From contig OZ026848.1 of assembly GCA_964023205.1 (NCBI GenBank), forward strand, positions 3,772,501 through 3,836,500: 64,000 nucleotides of DNA. The letters run 5' to 3'. The notes below the pieces were generated by a model. That model worked only from the letters and a program-made list of their open reading frames with translations. It was not told where the DNA came from and did no database searches. Position numbers and translations under genes: made by a program. This DNA is from Lutraria lutraria (lineage: Eukaryota > Mollusca > Bivalvia > Venerida > Mactridae). Positions 12,101-27,100 of this stretch are shown here, in pieces (the first letter of the stretch is position 1; each line of letters begins with the position of its first letter).

Positions 12101-15100
12101 ATATGCTTGTATATTGGTAAATTTTGTTGTGCTGTAGAAGTGGGTACAGTATAACTAGTCTATTGTCAAGATGATTTGTAAACTCAATCCAGTGAAGTAA
12201 TGTACTGTATATAAACTACTGCTTCATTGACTTATTTAAATTTAGAACAATATTAGCTGTTAAGGTCACTGGGGCTTTCGAAGGTGAGAATTCTAATATA
12301 AGACAACAACAGTAATATCAAAAGATAATTAAAGAATTGCAATTTGGCCTAAGCCTCAGATTTGGTTGGTCAGTAGGTCACATATTAAGGTCACAGTGAC
12401 CTTCAGCATAAAAACCTTGTCTGACCAATAACTAGAAAACGATGTGGCCTTATGTCCACAGATTTAGTCGGGAGGTTGGTCAACAGATGTAGATATGATC
12501 CCTAATGATTTTTAAGTTGAATAGGCCAAAGGTCAAGGTCTTACTATCCAGTTGGCCTTCAGGGGGCATTCATGTGTCACAAAATAGATTTTAATTACAT
12601 ATTATTATTTATATTATAGATGCAACTATCACACATGAATGCTATGGCACCTGTACAAATGCCAGGTGAAAGTAACAGTAACATGAGTGCTGGTTCTGTG
12701 GAAAGAGAGGAACAAGAGGTTAGTATATCTGCTGTAAATCGCTTTCAGTATGAGCACAATTATAATACCAAAAAATGCTTACCTACTTACCTACTGTTTA
12801 ATGTTTGGGAAGAGTAACTGCAAGCCAACATGGATGTCTTTGCCCCCATTACATTCAGTACATACCTTCTTGTAATATAATTCCAGCTGCAAATCTTGTT
12901 AATTTTTTTTTAACTTGATGCATTGAGGCATAATTTTTCATGACTTCTACACTTATGTTATAAAGTTAGTTACCATAATCGCTTGTGTGCAAGACAATAA
13001 ACAAAACGACTTAGTTTTTCTCTGTCTGTTTTGGTCATTTTCTTTTCTCTAAAAAAATATTTGTCTTTTACACTTAAATGTATTTTTTCTCATAATTTCT
13101 GTTGAGTTTATGTACACAGGAGGGACCTATAAACAAGTGATAATTGTAATCAATTAATTAGTGCTTTTATTTTGTCTATGCAAATTATCTTCCATGCAGT
13201 TTCTCCCATTCAAAGATTCCTCTACTTTCCATCATAGTGCTATAAACATGTGATTCATAGAAGTACAAAGATTCACTACTCCTTAATTTCTATCTTGCAA
13301 ACTTTATTTCCATATTTGGAAATATGGCATATTACCTGACTGTTGCCCATATAATAATATGTATTGATAATAGATACGAAGGATGGAGTCTTGGTTTAAG
13401 TTTCATCATTAAATGCTTAAGTTGGAATATGCCAAGTCTGCTGCAGTAAAAAGCAATTGCTATGATTAATATATGGTAAGCTTTTTTGTGATTTAAAAAA
13501 ATACACTTATAAGTGAAATCTTATAGTGTTATCAGTTTTTGGAGTTGCTTACATACGTCATAGTTAAATATAGGTATTGTGTGTATCTTCTTGTTACCTG
13601 CATATTTGGTAATGTGCTGAAGGTTTAAACAGTTGTCCTTTGGTATCAAATTATGTATGAGAAGGTGTGGCTTATTAGCTCGGCTGTTTTCAAAGAAAAA
13701 GTCGATTTATTGTGATTACTGCGTCGTCTACTTTAATGTAGCTCATAACTCTGTAACTATAAAAGGTAGAAACATGAACCTTCATAGGTGGATAGATCTC
13801 ACTGAGGTGGTGAACATATAAGTGTTAGCACAGCTTGCAGAGTTCTTGTATCTTTGGATGTATGTCTTATTGATTATTCCTATTGGACTGTTGTCTGTGT
13901 TATTATAATTTGATGTTATTGAAATAACTATCTACAAATTAACTTAAGTATTCATTTTGTGACTTTATACCAAAAACATTTGCAACACTGTAACATCTAT
14001 CCAAGATAACCCAGGGTTTTCATTAATATTCAGTAGATCAGATTTTCTTATGAAAGTAGAAGATTTTGTTAGGGGGTCAAGGGGCCGCTAATAAGTATTT
14101 TCGAACTTTTAACCAATTGGCTTCATTGGCATTAGGTTCTTTATGAAAACCCTGAAAACCTTCTGTCCAAATGCTATTTTGCTGGACTACAAAACAAATG
14201 GTTGTTGGTTCAAATCTCAGCCCCGGCTTGATTCAGTGTTCCCACCCCACTAACAAGCCTTGTGCTGTGTTTAGAAAATCACAGTAAACTTATGTGGTGT
14301 GTGTGACAGTGCTTTACACTGGGCACTATAAAGAACCAGGAAAACTATTTGAAATACAAGTAGAGATACAAATGTCCAGTTCTACTGTTTCTTCCCTTTT
14401 CTCTCTCTTTCTCTGGGGCGACTCTGAAATGACAAAAGCTAATAAATGGACTGTTAACAGATAAACAAACAAATACATTTATCATAAATTTGTTGTTTTT
14501 TTACAGAAACTATGATTTATATACAGTATTAGTTGATTGCATTGTTGATATACTGACTTTGTGTGTTATTTTCATAGATTCATACACCAGAGAAGAGAAC
14601 TCCCTCCGAGAGGAAGAGAAAAAGAAAACCGACCAATAGTGATAGTAATCAAGATGCCAGTGGAAGTAAGTACTCACAATGTATTGGCACCAGTCATTTC
14701 TTGTTTTTATGCCCTCGTTCTAAAAGATGGGGGCATATAGGGTTACTCTTGGCCGTGCGAACTTGGTGGCGCCATTATCTCAAAAAGTACTAGGGGCAAA
14801 GTTATGAAATATACAGAAATGCTTTTCAGCTTATGAAGTTAAGCTAAAGGGTTTTAACTCTGACAAAGGCTGAAGACTCTGGAGTTAGCTGTCCTTGAAT
14901 TTATATTTTGGTATTGCAAATAATAATATGAAAATCTTGTGTCACACATATCTAAAAAAGCATTTGGTGCCGAGTTATGAAATTAGACAGAAATGTTTAT
15001 CAGTATTGAAGTTGTGCATAGTAGAGCTCTCATTTACCTTTTATAACGGCATTTTGACTCTTAAATTTAGTAAAGTAGAGCTTTTGACCCGTCGTGTCAG

Positions 15101-18100
15101 GAGTAAATCAATTATTCACTTATCACAATTCACAGAACACAGAAACAGCAGACAGCATATTCGATATAGGCTTAAGTATTTGCTAGCATTACAGATACCA
15201 TTAAATTAACAGGTTCTTGTAGATATGTTAAAATTTACGTACATAGCTCTTGTTGGTTGTTAATAATAGTGATATCACGATTTCGGTACATCGGAAAAAT
15301 ACTTAGATGATAATACTACATTGTACCTTGTGATAAATTGTGTGAAGATGGGTAGGTGAGTGGAATAAGGATTGCTTGATATTAACTGACCAAGTACTTA
15401 ACCTCGAGTGAAATCAAACTTCACAATTGTTTTTTGTATACAGTAAAAACCTGTGTTAGCGGTCACCTCTGAATAAAGGCCACCTGTTAATAAAGGTCAC
15501 ATGTTGTTTTTCCCGAGGCTAGCCTGTGTTCAAAGGTTTGACTGTAGTTTGCACAATTTGCACAAAGTTTCCTGTCCTTGAACCAAACAATAACAGGAGC
15601 CTATTGGCATGACTAGATACCAGTATCGTTGTGATATGTGTATTATTTCTAGTACATTAGTTTAAATTTTTTTTACTCTTGCTATTATCAGGGAAGAGTA
15701 ATTTTTTACTTTCAACTTTTGACATCATGTGAGTACCCTGTCTGAGTTAAATATTTGTGCTTAGGATGTTTATAGGAGAGATCATTATTTTTCTTAACCT
15801 TTTTTTCCTGGTCTCCATGGCAAGTGCTAAAAAACAATGAACACTTTGTCTGGGATTGGCCTTGTTTTATATGACGCTTATGACATTTTTTACACATCCA
15901 GCATTCACTACAGTGATATCTTGAAGAAATTATTATCACCATTGATGATAGAAGATCCCTGATTTGTTCTTAATTATTACGTTAATATATTTTTAGCAGG
16001 TGTCAGATTGCCATATATGTATAATTATTGATTTAACTATTCAATGTAAGGTGCGTCTTTACTTCAAATGCAGGGCTGATATGAAGTTCACCACAACATC
16101 ACAAACACAAAACTCGGCCTTTATGAATAAAGACAGCTTTACGAAAAAAACGGCTATTATGAGATTCGGTCATTCTGATTGGCTGTCCAGCTCGGCCATT
16201 ATGAAACCACTGCTATATTGTTTAGTTAATTAATAAAATTGTCAATAAGTAAGTGTTTTCATAATGGCCTTGTTATTGGCTTCAGACAGTCATGAATGTG
16301 AGCCTTAGGCCTCAGGCTTATATGACAGTCTGAAGCCCAATAGCAAGACCATTATGAAAACACTTAATATTATCATTATATTAAAGTCATAAACTTGTTC
16401 CTAATCAATATCACTCGCTCATGATCCAATCTTGTTTGGCATTATGCACACTGCTGTAAACTGATATGGTTAAGAGATTTCAATTTTATCAATTGTTGTT
16501 AGTTTTGCTGTCATTGTTATAAATAAAAAATATGATTTATACAATTTTTTTTCAGTCATGGCTAAGACTCGTCCAGAGGCCAATGGTAAAAAGATCAATG
16601 AATATTTCAAGGTAGGTCAACCCTTTTTCTGTTTTTCAGGGGTAGATAGTGGATCCTGTTTAATTCTATATCAGGGAAAATTTTACCATTTTTTTAAAAT
16701 TCCTTATTTGACTGGCAAATAATGGGATAAATTAGGGGGAAATATATAACTTTTCTTAAGGGAACTTTGTCGGAATTTCAGACCCAAAATAGCATAGAAA
16801 AGGGCCATTTACTGTATTATACATAAATTATGCATGTTGTATTTGTATTGGTGAAAGTTTTCTGGCTTGAATTACCATTTTTTACCTGGACTGGACTGGA
16901 CTGGACTGTTTATATTGTTTCCGTGGCAAGCTCAAGTTGTCCAGTTGTTTAAAATCTTCCACTTGCTCCCTTGTATTTGTAAATATGTTTACTCATTGAT
17001 ATCTATAGAATAACATGTTTTCAATCTTGGATTTCTTTAGATGTAGCTGAGTATAAATACTGAATCATATGCACACTGTCTGTTAGACAGGGTTTAGCAC
17101 ATCATTATACAATAAATATGGAATATAATGTAATTACTTCCCTTGGCTTGTAAAACATCATTCAGTCTGATTATAACTTGAAGGAAATTTATTAAGCTCA
17201 AATTAAATTATTGTTGTTGAACGGATGTCTGTTTTGTTGAGTAACTTCTGTTAATACTGGTGTTTTATGTTGTAATTTTCCAGCAACAGTGTCAATCTCC
17301 TAGTCGTAGTCAATGTGTCTCTTCTATAGGCACAAAGTCACCATCACCACAAGGTGTTCAGTATGTAAGTATCATGGATCATTGTAATCCTAGGACATGG
17401 AATAAGTGTCTGTAATTTTCACCTTGAATTTTCATTAAGTTTACAATTTATGCTTATACCAGAAAAAATAGTCATGTTTGTGCTGTCAAACCCTATTTTT
17501 TGTGCCAACTCTCAAGTTTCTGACAGCAAATTCTGTTGTACAAAAATATTTGTGGATTAATTGTACCTCCAATATTTGAATGATGTGTTTGGAATAGAAA
17601 TTAGAAAAGAAGTTTTGCACCTTACGAACACAATTTTTTGGTCAAGTAGCTGTAAATATAACATTTTACTAACCTTATTGTATTGCTCATTTACATGTAC
17701 ACTACATCTCCTAACTCTCTAAAAATTTAATTTAAAAACATGTTTTGCTGACCTACAGACATTTTTTATGCCAGGAGAAACCTGGTTTAGTGATATTAAT
17801 TCTTTGGCCTAAGTAGAGATTATGCAGTTAATTAATGATTAATCTGCATTACACTTGGTATTTTATTTGTTTTATGACTTGTTTCAGTCATACATGGCGT
17901 CCTCACCACAAAGTAGTAATTCCAACAGTTTGCACGGTTACCCTGCGATCTTCCATTCCTCGAAAGCAGTACAGGTATGTAGAATGGAGGAATCTCTATT
18001 GAAGAACATAAAGGGGACTGGTTAATTTTGGGCATTCATATTCCAGCATAGCCTGTACAATCTCTGTTAGCAAACATTTGAATACCGAGACTGTCTAGTT

Positions 18101-21100
18101 TGTAATAATCGCTTTTAATAATTTTTGTATATTTTTTCTATATTTCAATTTGGTTATGAGACTTTATTTAAAGATGAGCATCATAAAAATTTAATTTTTA
18201 TACGCCCACTCATGGCGGTTGCGGGTGGCCAGTAGGGGTCCACAATGTTAGTAGAAGTGTCCGCTCATGAATTTTTGACGAGCGTATTTTGTTACCTGGC
18301 ACTCTTGTTAAATTATAGGTTAATGCTGTGTTTGCCTTAATTCAGACAGTGAATTAGTCAGATAGTTTGAGAAAAAATACTTTTTTGAACTTCACAAGTA
18401 CACTGAACATTTCTTTAATTTATTTTCACATTGTATGTATGGCATATTCTTTCAGACTGATTTATCTGCTATGCAGTTAAAGGCATTAGAAAGTGGGGCA
18501 TCAAACGATATGGCTGAAAAGGATCAAAGAATTGAAGATCTTAATCGGGTGAGTAGCGCAATCCTTAATAAATTGTTGGTTTGCAGTTATGTGACTTACA
18601 CGAGAATAATTTATATCACTTGTTCAAATTTCTTCTTGGTAAGTTACAGTGTTATGTACGTGGACAGTGTATGTAGACAGTTGTTCACAGTGGGCTCAAC
18701 ATCAGCATTTTTCTGTCACCTAAATGGAAAAGTTGCATGCCTAAATTTCAACCCCTCCCCAACAAAAGGAACAGCACTAACTATACTGCATTTTATATAT
18801 CTAGTTCAGATTCATTATTATTTTTGATGTTTCAAAATTGTTTGAAAAAGAAAATTATGATATTTGAGTTAAGTTAAAAATATTCAATTTGTCAGTAATT
18901 CTTATTTCAGCAAAATGAGGAGTTGAGACGACAGCTTACTGCACAACAAAAATTGATAGAAAAACATAAAGAAAATCTCCAAAAATGTTTGAATGTAAAC
19001 AAAACATTATTAATAGATAAGGTGAGTTTCTTTATTAATTATTAGCAACTTAGATGATTTTCGTACATGTTTTCTGATCAGAACTATTTCTCAACAGTAT
19101 CTCTTTCTTTCAGATTTATTAGAGAAATTTTGATAATGTTATTCTGAAACAAAAATCCAACAATATGGCAAAAAATGCCGAAGTGAATTTTTTTCTAGCT
19201 TTTAGTAAAATGTTGTGAAATTTGTTGATACTGTTATTTTATGTTGTTATTTAATGTTGTTTTTTCAGAGTTGTTTAGAAAAGAAAACAACTAGACAAAA
19301 AAGTATGGAAAATCGTCTCCGATTAGGGCAGTTTGTTACACAGAGGCAGGGAGCGACATTTGTTGAAAATTGGGTGGATGGCTGGGCCTTCACAGATTTA
19401 ATGAAGTAAGCTGCCTAATATTTCTTTGAAAAAGTAAATTTAGCGATGAGTTACCTTTAATACTATTTATTGCATATTATTTCTTTTAGCCGAATTTTCT
19501 CAAAGCGTAATGTTTGAATTTCTAAATTTTGACCTCTCTAATTTTATTCATGCCTAATTTTGACTTTCAAAGTTTTACTTCAGATATAATTAAGAAAGAA
19601 AGCCAGCACCACTGTGATTATTTCTGTAATAAAATGTTAATCTATGCTTATACTTACCATTTATAATTGACTCTTAATTTGATAAAAATACAAAAAAATA
19701 TTATTGTAGACAACAAGAACGTATTGCTCAAGAAAGAGAGGAGATTGAAAAACAGAGAAAACTTCTCTTGAAAAGAAAACCGACCTCCACCACGACCAAA
19801 AATACCAAGGATGGTTTTTTAAAACCAGGAACAACTGAAAAATTGTACGTTCTGTCAGATATTGAGTAAAAATAGCACTAGAATGTGTCATATAATTAAA
19901 CAAGACACAAACTGGTCATATATTAGTTTTTTTGTTTCACAGTATTATTAATTAGATTAAAAAATTTAGCCCTAAGTTTGAATTTCCTTCCTTGGCCAGA
20001 CAAATTACAACAAGTTGTCCAACTAGCTTATGGAAAGTCTGTGGTTTTATGCAGATAAATGTCTGGGGTCTTTCTCTATTGTTTAAGCTGTAAAAAAGTA
20101 GTCGAAGTATTTAAGGCTTTTTGCGGCCTCTCTAATCTTAAAATCATAGCTCTGAAATTCTGTTTCTTCCAATAAGCCCACCTCTGTGGTTGAGTGGTTA
20201 AAGTCACTGACTTCAAATCATTGTAACCTCTCACTGATAGAGTCGTGAGTTCGAGCACCGCTACTGACCATGACTCTTTATGTGAGGAAGTAGACAGTTG
20301 CTTACGGAGGATGGGAGTCTAGTACTGGTTCTTACCAGGAACGATGGTAAGGTGAACTGTCCCCTTCATATGACTCTGGCTGTTGAAAAGGGGCGTAAAA
20401 TTTGAACAAACAAACAAACAAAATCTTCTAACAAAGTTTCAGGTTTTTTTGACAAGCATATATATTGATAATTCTGTTTTAATTTACAGATTAACATTTC
20501 CTGAGTTTTATGAAAGAGATGACATAATGAAGTTGAGACAAGCAGCTTTAAAGAAGGAAGATGTAGATTTACAATTAGAATTAGAAAAATTGGAACGTGA
20601 AAGAAATCTCCATATAAGAGAACTTAAACGTATCCACAATGAGGACAATTCTAGGTATTTTGTTTTAAAAATAATTAAGTTTTTTTTACGAGTTTGTTAA
20701 TACAACTTGAACATCTGCTGTAACTAAGGATGGCTAAATATTCATAGTAAGTTACTGTATACATTGAATTATTGGAGGTCAGAATTCATTGATTTGCTAA
20801 ACTTTCATATTAATTTGTTGAGATTTATGTTATTTTTCTGTGCACTCCATTGTTTGGATTGGAATCCAGTCTATGGTGAAATGCTATCAGATTTTTTTGG
20901 GGGCTGAATGCTGGATTAATCAGTATGAAACATCTGTAGCGAATGATAAATCCACAGTTAATGTTAAACTGAAATGATTACATATTTACAAAGTTTTCTG
21001 ACATGGGCCATGCTATTCCATTATCTAGCAGGTATTGACCAGGCTGGTTTGCAACAAGCTAAATTTTCCAGTTTTGTAAGCATTTCCAACTTCCACGTAG

Positions 21101-24100
21101 TAACTTAAATATGTTTTTTACTATTTGTTGTTGTAGATTCAAAGATCACCCAACTCTAAATGAGAGATATTTATTGTTAAATCTTATTGGAAAAGGTGGA
21201 TTTAGTGAGGTCCATAAGGTAATCTACTTGTACTGTAAAACTTTGTTGTTCTGAGAAGTCGTCGGGACAGATCAAATGCTCGATATAAACCGGGCGCTCG
21301 TAATCGTGAGGTATTTGTTTGTTGTTGAGAAAGCTGTGTATTTAGTGAATTGATATATGTATTAACTGCAATGGTCTGATATCCTTATGTTAAATGTGTT
21401 CTATAAAGTTTGAGAGGAATACAATTGTTTCTTGTTTGTTTGACTATCTCTTGATTGATCTTTTTTCTGTACATAAATATTTTCGCTTTTAAAATTGAAC
21501 ACTTTCATGTCCGAAAAAGTGTTACTGACATGTGGTAAAATGTCAAAGTGACACTATGCGAAAGTTACTCAATTAAGTGCTCATGTATCCAGGAAGAAAG
21601 AAAATGATCAGTAGTGTTCATTTATTATCAATGATACATTTATATGTTACCCCAAAAAAATACCAAATTCTCTTGAAAAAAGCTTGAGTTCTAATTAGCA
21701 GAGCTTTTACTGCTCTCTTGTAATGCTTACCACTCACTATCAGATTATTAAATGCTCATATCAAGTTTTTAAATATAGGTCTTTGAACTTTACATTTGTC
21801 TGCAAACTGTTAACAAAGAACTTATATTGTATTGCTACAATGTGTGAGAAACGACATACTTGATCAAAACTGATTATGCCCCTTTCATAGAAAAGGGGGG
21901 TATATTGCTTTTCCACATGGCGGTTGCTCCGTCCTTAACCAAACCTTGTCTGGGCAATAACTAGAGAACTATTTGGCCTAAGCTTCTCAGATTTGGTTCC
22001 GAGGTTGGCCATCACATGTAGATGACCCCTATTGATTTTGAGGTTATTGAGTCAAAGGTTACTATCCAAGTTGGCCGTTAGGGGGCATCTGTGTTTCACA
22101 AACACTTCTTATTTCTTACTGTGCGCAACAATGTGTGGTAAACACGACAGTCATCGGCATGTAAATATCATTGTACTAAAGCCTAAAGGTAATCAATATT
22201 CAACATGACATCCCATGAGATAACCAAAGTTATTAATGCCATCATTTGTAATAGAGATATCTGGATTTTGTCCTGTAATAACTACTACTAATTGTAGAAA
22301 ATGTAAGGCTTATTTATGATGATTGAATGTATGAATAAAACACATCTGCATATGATTTAGTTATATAATGTTCGCATTTGACAAAAAGTTAATTTTCTAT
22401 CATATGCAGAAAAATTACCGGCTCCTTGTGGAAATGTAAGTTAATTCTAGACTAGTTAGAATACTGTCCTGGAAAACTGTTTAAGTGAACTGGCTGACAT
22501 ATTTAACTAAATTATCGTTGATAAATGATGTTAAACCTCCTGAAACACTGTATAATATTTAAGATATTGTTGTTTTTTAAGGGCTTTGATCTGAAGGAGC
22601 AAAGATATGTAGCGTGTAAAATCCATCAGTTAAACAGAGAATGGAAGGATGATAAAAAGGCCAATTACATCAAGTAAGTTTTTATGCCATTCAAGGTTAT
22701 GATTTTTCTGCAGATTTCCTAGGATCGAAATGCTTGGGGTAAACATTGCATTGATCTGTTGAGAAAATTGGGGGAGGGGCTTTAGATGAATGCTGCTTCC
22801 CATCCCAAGTCCCGGTCTGCCTTGGGTCGAAAAATACACACTTCGAATGTATGTATGTAACAGTTCCTCTGATTGGGTAATGTCTCCGGCTCATCCAATC
22901 AAAACAACTCTTTCAAGATATAACATTAGGGAATTCTGTAATGGCATCTTCCAACTATAACAAGAAGTTCAGCTACAAGATAGTCCCCCCACAAACCTCT
23001 TGCTGATGTATTTCAGCCCTTCAGTTTCAATCACAATCACATCCTTTCCATTTGAAGTTAAAGGCCTAGTAAATAGTCTTTTTGACAAATATTTCATCAA
23101 TATATACTCGAATGATTATGATGCAGAATTCATTGTATTGATTTATTTTCCAGGCATGCTTTACGAGAATACAAGATACACAAAAGCCTTGACCATCCAC
23201 GGATTGTTAGATTGTATGATGTATTTGAAATAGATAATAACTCGTAAGTCACAGTTTGTCTTTCAGCACTCAGTAGCATTATTTTATTGATTTTACAGCT
23301 TTTCTGTTTAAGAAAACCAGTGTTATCAGATTACCTTATATGGTATTGAGAAATTTATTTGTAAGTCAGCTGTTACTGTATTTATAGAAATTCTAAAGCT
23401 TTGAATAAGGTCAGAAAATAATTGTTGTGTTTCTGAAAACATGACCAGCAACTTGTACTATGTACGTTGTAATTGGTTATAATTATACCCCCGCAAACAA
23501 AGTTTGAGAGGGCGTATTATGGTGTTGCTCTGTCGGTCGGTCATTGGTCAGGCGTTCATCTGCTTGCAATATCATAAGTTTCCTTAAGCAATTGCAATGA
23601 AACTTGAAATATGTCATCACCATGAAGTGTAGATGTGCAAGACACAATATCTATGCCCAGTGATCCACACATTCCAGTGTTATGTGCCCTTGCACTATCA
23701 TATTCTTAGTGTCAAAGCGGCAGCAGGGGTATTAGTCACAGAATAGTCACTTCTGTGACAAAGCTCTAGTTCTTATAGGAAATGTTTGACTGATCTTTTT
23801 AAAAAATTCTCAAGTACGGAAGTGGGTACCTGTTTCCAGTATTATAACGCATACTAAAGAAATTTTTGTATCATATTTTAAACGCCCGTTTGAAAAACAG
23901 GTCTTATTATTGGAACGATGTCCTCTCTCTAATCCAAACAGTTTTATTTGGATCCTCACCAAACTTGATGGAAATGTTTATGGCCATGAGACCAATTGGC
24001 CCTGGCACTTCTGAGTTATGGCCGATTTCAGGCGTATTTTGTGACCTGGAACTCTTGTTTATATTGTTAGTAATATAGCCTATTGTTATTGTTGCAGATT

Positions 24101-27100
24101 TTGTACTGTGTTAGAATTTTGTGAAGGGAATGACTTGGACTTTTATTTGAAGCAAAATAAGTGTATCCCTGAAAAGGAGGCACGGTCCATTATCTGTCAG
24201 ACAGTGAGTGCCCTGAAATATCTCAATGAAATCAAGCCACCTGTGATTCATTACGACCTAAAACCTGGTAACATTCTGTTAGGGCATCCAGCCCAAAATG
24301 GATGTAAGTATAGATAAGCTTAATATTGTTCTGTTTACTGCCATTAACCTTGACCCTTTCAATGGTTGATGTTAGGTTAGCATTGTGATTTTTATGTCTT
24401 TTGTGCAGTGAATTAAAAAAAACACAAACATTTCAATGCCTCTCTGGGTTGAGGACTATATTGACAAGAAACATTTTTGATTTAGGTCGGAGAGCTGTCT
24501 ACGTTCGACATTATGTCTCACACATGCACAATATTTGGACGAAGTTTGTAGTAAATATATTTAAAACATGTCTCAATGGGAAATTTCAAACATCATCTAC
24601 AGTTTTACTTTTCAAGAATGGCCTTTACAGATTTTTCATTTACTTTTTTTGATTTTCAGTTCAATTCAGTTTATTCACAAAATCTTCAAATACATGCCTA
24701 AGGTGAAATTAAGAAACATATATATAGATTTATATACACATATACACAGAACGATGCAAATATAACACGAAATAAAATACACATGGCACATATAATACCT
24801 AGTCAAACAACACAAAGTGATTGAAATCATTGAATCATTGAAGATAAATACTTTTGACAAAATGTTGAATAAAAGTATTAGCATGACTAAGTCTGTTGAA
24901 AAACTCAAAGATAAGCTAGGGACTGTTTTTGTAGCTTTGTAAGTAGGGAATTAAATTTGGGTGATCAAAATATTATTGACATTCTGTAATGTAGAATAAA
25001 ACTAATCACCACACGCAGTCTGCGAAATATGCAGTTGTCCAATTGTCCGGGACAACCAATTTTTCTTATGGACAACCAAAATTTAAGTTTGGGCAACCAG
25101 ATTTTCATTAACAAATCAAAGCAAAAGCAGCGAAAATTTCCGTTTTAGGCAACCACATTTCAAAGACTGCGTATGCATGGATAGATGTATTTATTTCTGT
25201 TCTGGAAATATGTGATGCATGGTGAAATACATAAAATATAAGAAAACAATCTTTATAATTTCGAAAATAAGATATCATGTTCACCAGTACCAGGGTTAAC
25301 ACAATATAATGTTAATTAATTCTCTTCAGCAGTTGCACAATTGAGTAAATACTATGTTTTTCTTATAGCGTCATTGTTATCAGGTACAACATCAGTTAGT
25401 GGAGAGATCAAGATCACAGATTTTGGCCTCAGTAAGATAATGGATGATGAGTCGGCCACACCTGATGGTATGGACCTGACTTCACAAGGTGCTGGTACCT
25501 ACTGGTGAGTGTACAACTTGTATCAAGTTTCATTTTATACATTTTGAATACAGGGCTTGCCAAACACTCCTGGACAGCCTGATTAATTAGGCATCTAAAA
25601 AAATGTGAGTTTTCGGTTGCACAACTCATTAAATGATTTGTAAGCACTGGATGGTTTGGTACTGGAAGATAAAGTAGTCATGTAACTGCTAACAAGCCGT
25701 TTTTAAGACTGGCCTTCAGTATTGTCAGTCATGTTTATCACACATGACAGTTGGATGTATTTGATGAACTCAGTTTATGGTTGATTGTTTGTCATACATC
25801 TCCCACACATAACGGAGGGAGACATATTGATTTGCTCCTGTTGGTTTGTTGGTAAGCCAATATTTTGTGTTCTAACTTGCAAGTGTCTTAGACAAATGTA
25901 AAATAACTTAGCACAATTACTCTCCACCATCAATGTTTTGCATACAACATTCTAAGGTTTAGAGGCAAGGTCATGTTGCAATCCACAAACTCATGTCCAG
26001 CATACAGCTGTAGTTGCCTGTAGATGTTCCAATAACAAGCATCTAATTTGGAAAAAAAAATGTGCCTTTTTAGTATTTTGTTTATACCATATTATAATTA
26101 TGTCATATCTTGTAAAGAGGTCTGTAGTTACATAAATATCTATGCTGTTACTGTTGCTGTCCAGTATGCTTAACTGAGCTGCAGCTGTAGGGATGGTCAA
26201 GTGGTAATGCAAACGACTACTAAACGAAAGGTCATAGGTTCGATTCTCGGCTCCACCCTTCGAATCTCTCTGAGATGCTTTTCAATGTTCCCATCCAAAC
26301 CACTGAGCCAAGTACTGTGTCTAGAAAATCACAGGTAAAAAGGGCGAGGTGTGTATGGTGCTTTGCACCGGGCAAGATAAAGAACCAGGAAGAAATATTT
26401 GAAAAGAGTAGGGATATAAATGCCTGGTTTTCCTGTATCTTATCTCCCCTCTCTCTGGGGTAGCTCTGAAATGACCATAGCTGTTGAATGGGCTGTAAAC
26501 AACAGATAAATAAATAGTTTGAGCTGTAAAGATTGATAATTTATTACGAAACTGCTTTTAAGATAATGAATGGAACGCTTGTGTGCAGGAGTCTCTCCTT
26601 GGGCTGAAAACATTTTAACAGTATTTATTTTATGTATGCATTGTACTGAAAGATCATGGGGGTAATCTGGCTGGTTGATTTGTGTCAAGCAATAATTATA
26701 TAGCATAAGTTCAATGTTATATTATTAGTTTATGAAAATGTGACAATTACATTAAACTTGTTATAATTCTTGTATTTTCAATGGAAGTTTATGTACTGAT
26801 ATTGTATTTATAACAAAGATTATCTAGAAAATATGGTTTGATTCACAGGTATTTACCGCCTGAATGTTTCATGGTGGGTAAAAATCCACCAAAGATTTCC
26901 TCCAAAGTTGATGTCTGGTCAGTGGGTGTGATATTTTATCAATGTTTGTATGGTAAAAAGGTAAGTTATAATTGTATATATTGTCTTTTTTGTGTGCACA
27001 GAAAAAAAGATTTTCAGAGATTTTATTTATGTTGCTCATTTTTTTTGTTTTTGGAAGTTTCAATTGGGAATTTTGATCTGTGAATTGGGAAAAGACTATT

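Noticed and set aside
20190..20260. True tRNA genes at the SINE heads (also at 33520, 34195, 26190, 27930)
   Set aside because: Boxes A and B are present but each is followed by a shared SINE body and tail, and stems do not pair well enough for a functional tRNA.
24401..24652. Possible extra TLK exon after 24303
   Set aside because: The phases of the exons ending at 24303 and starting at 25369 already fit, and the residues are unlike TLK.
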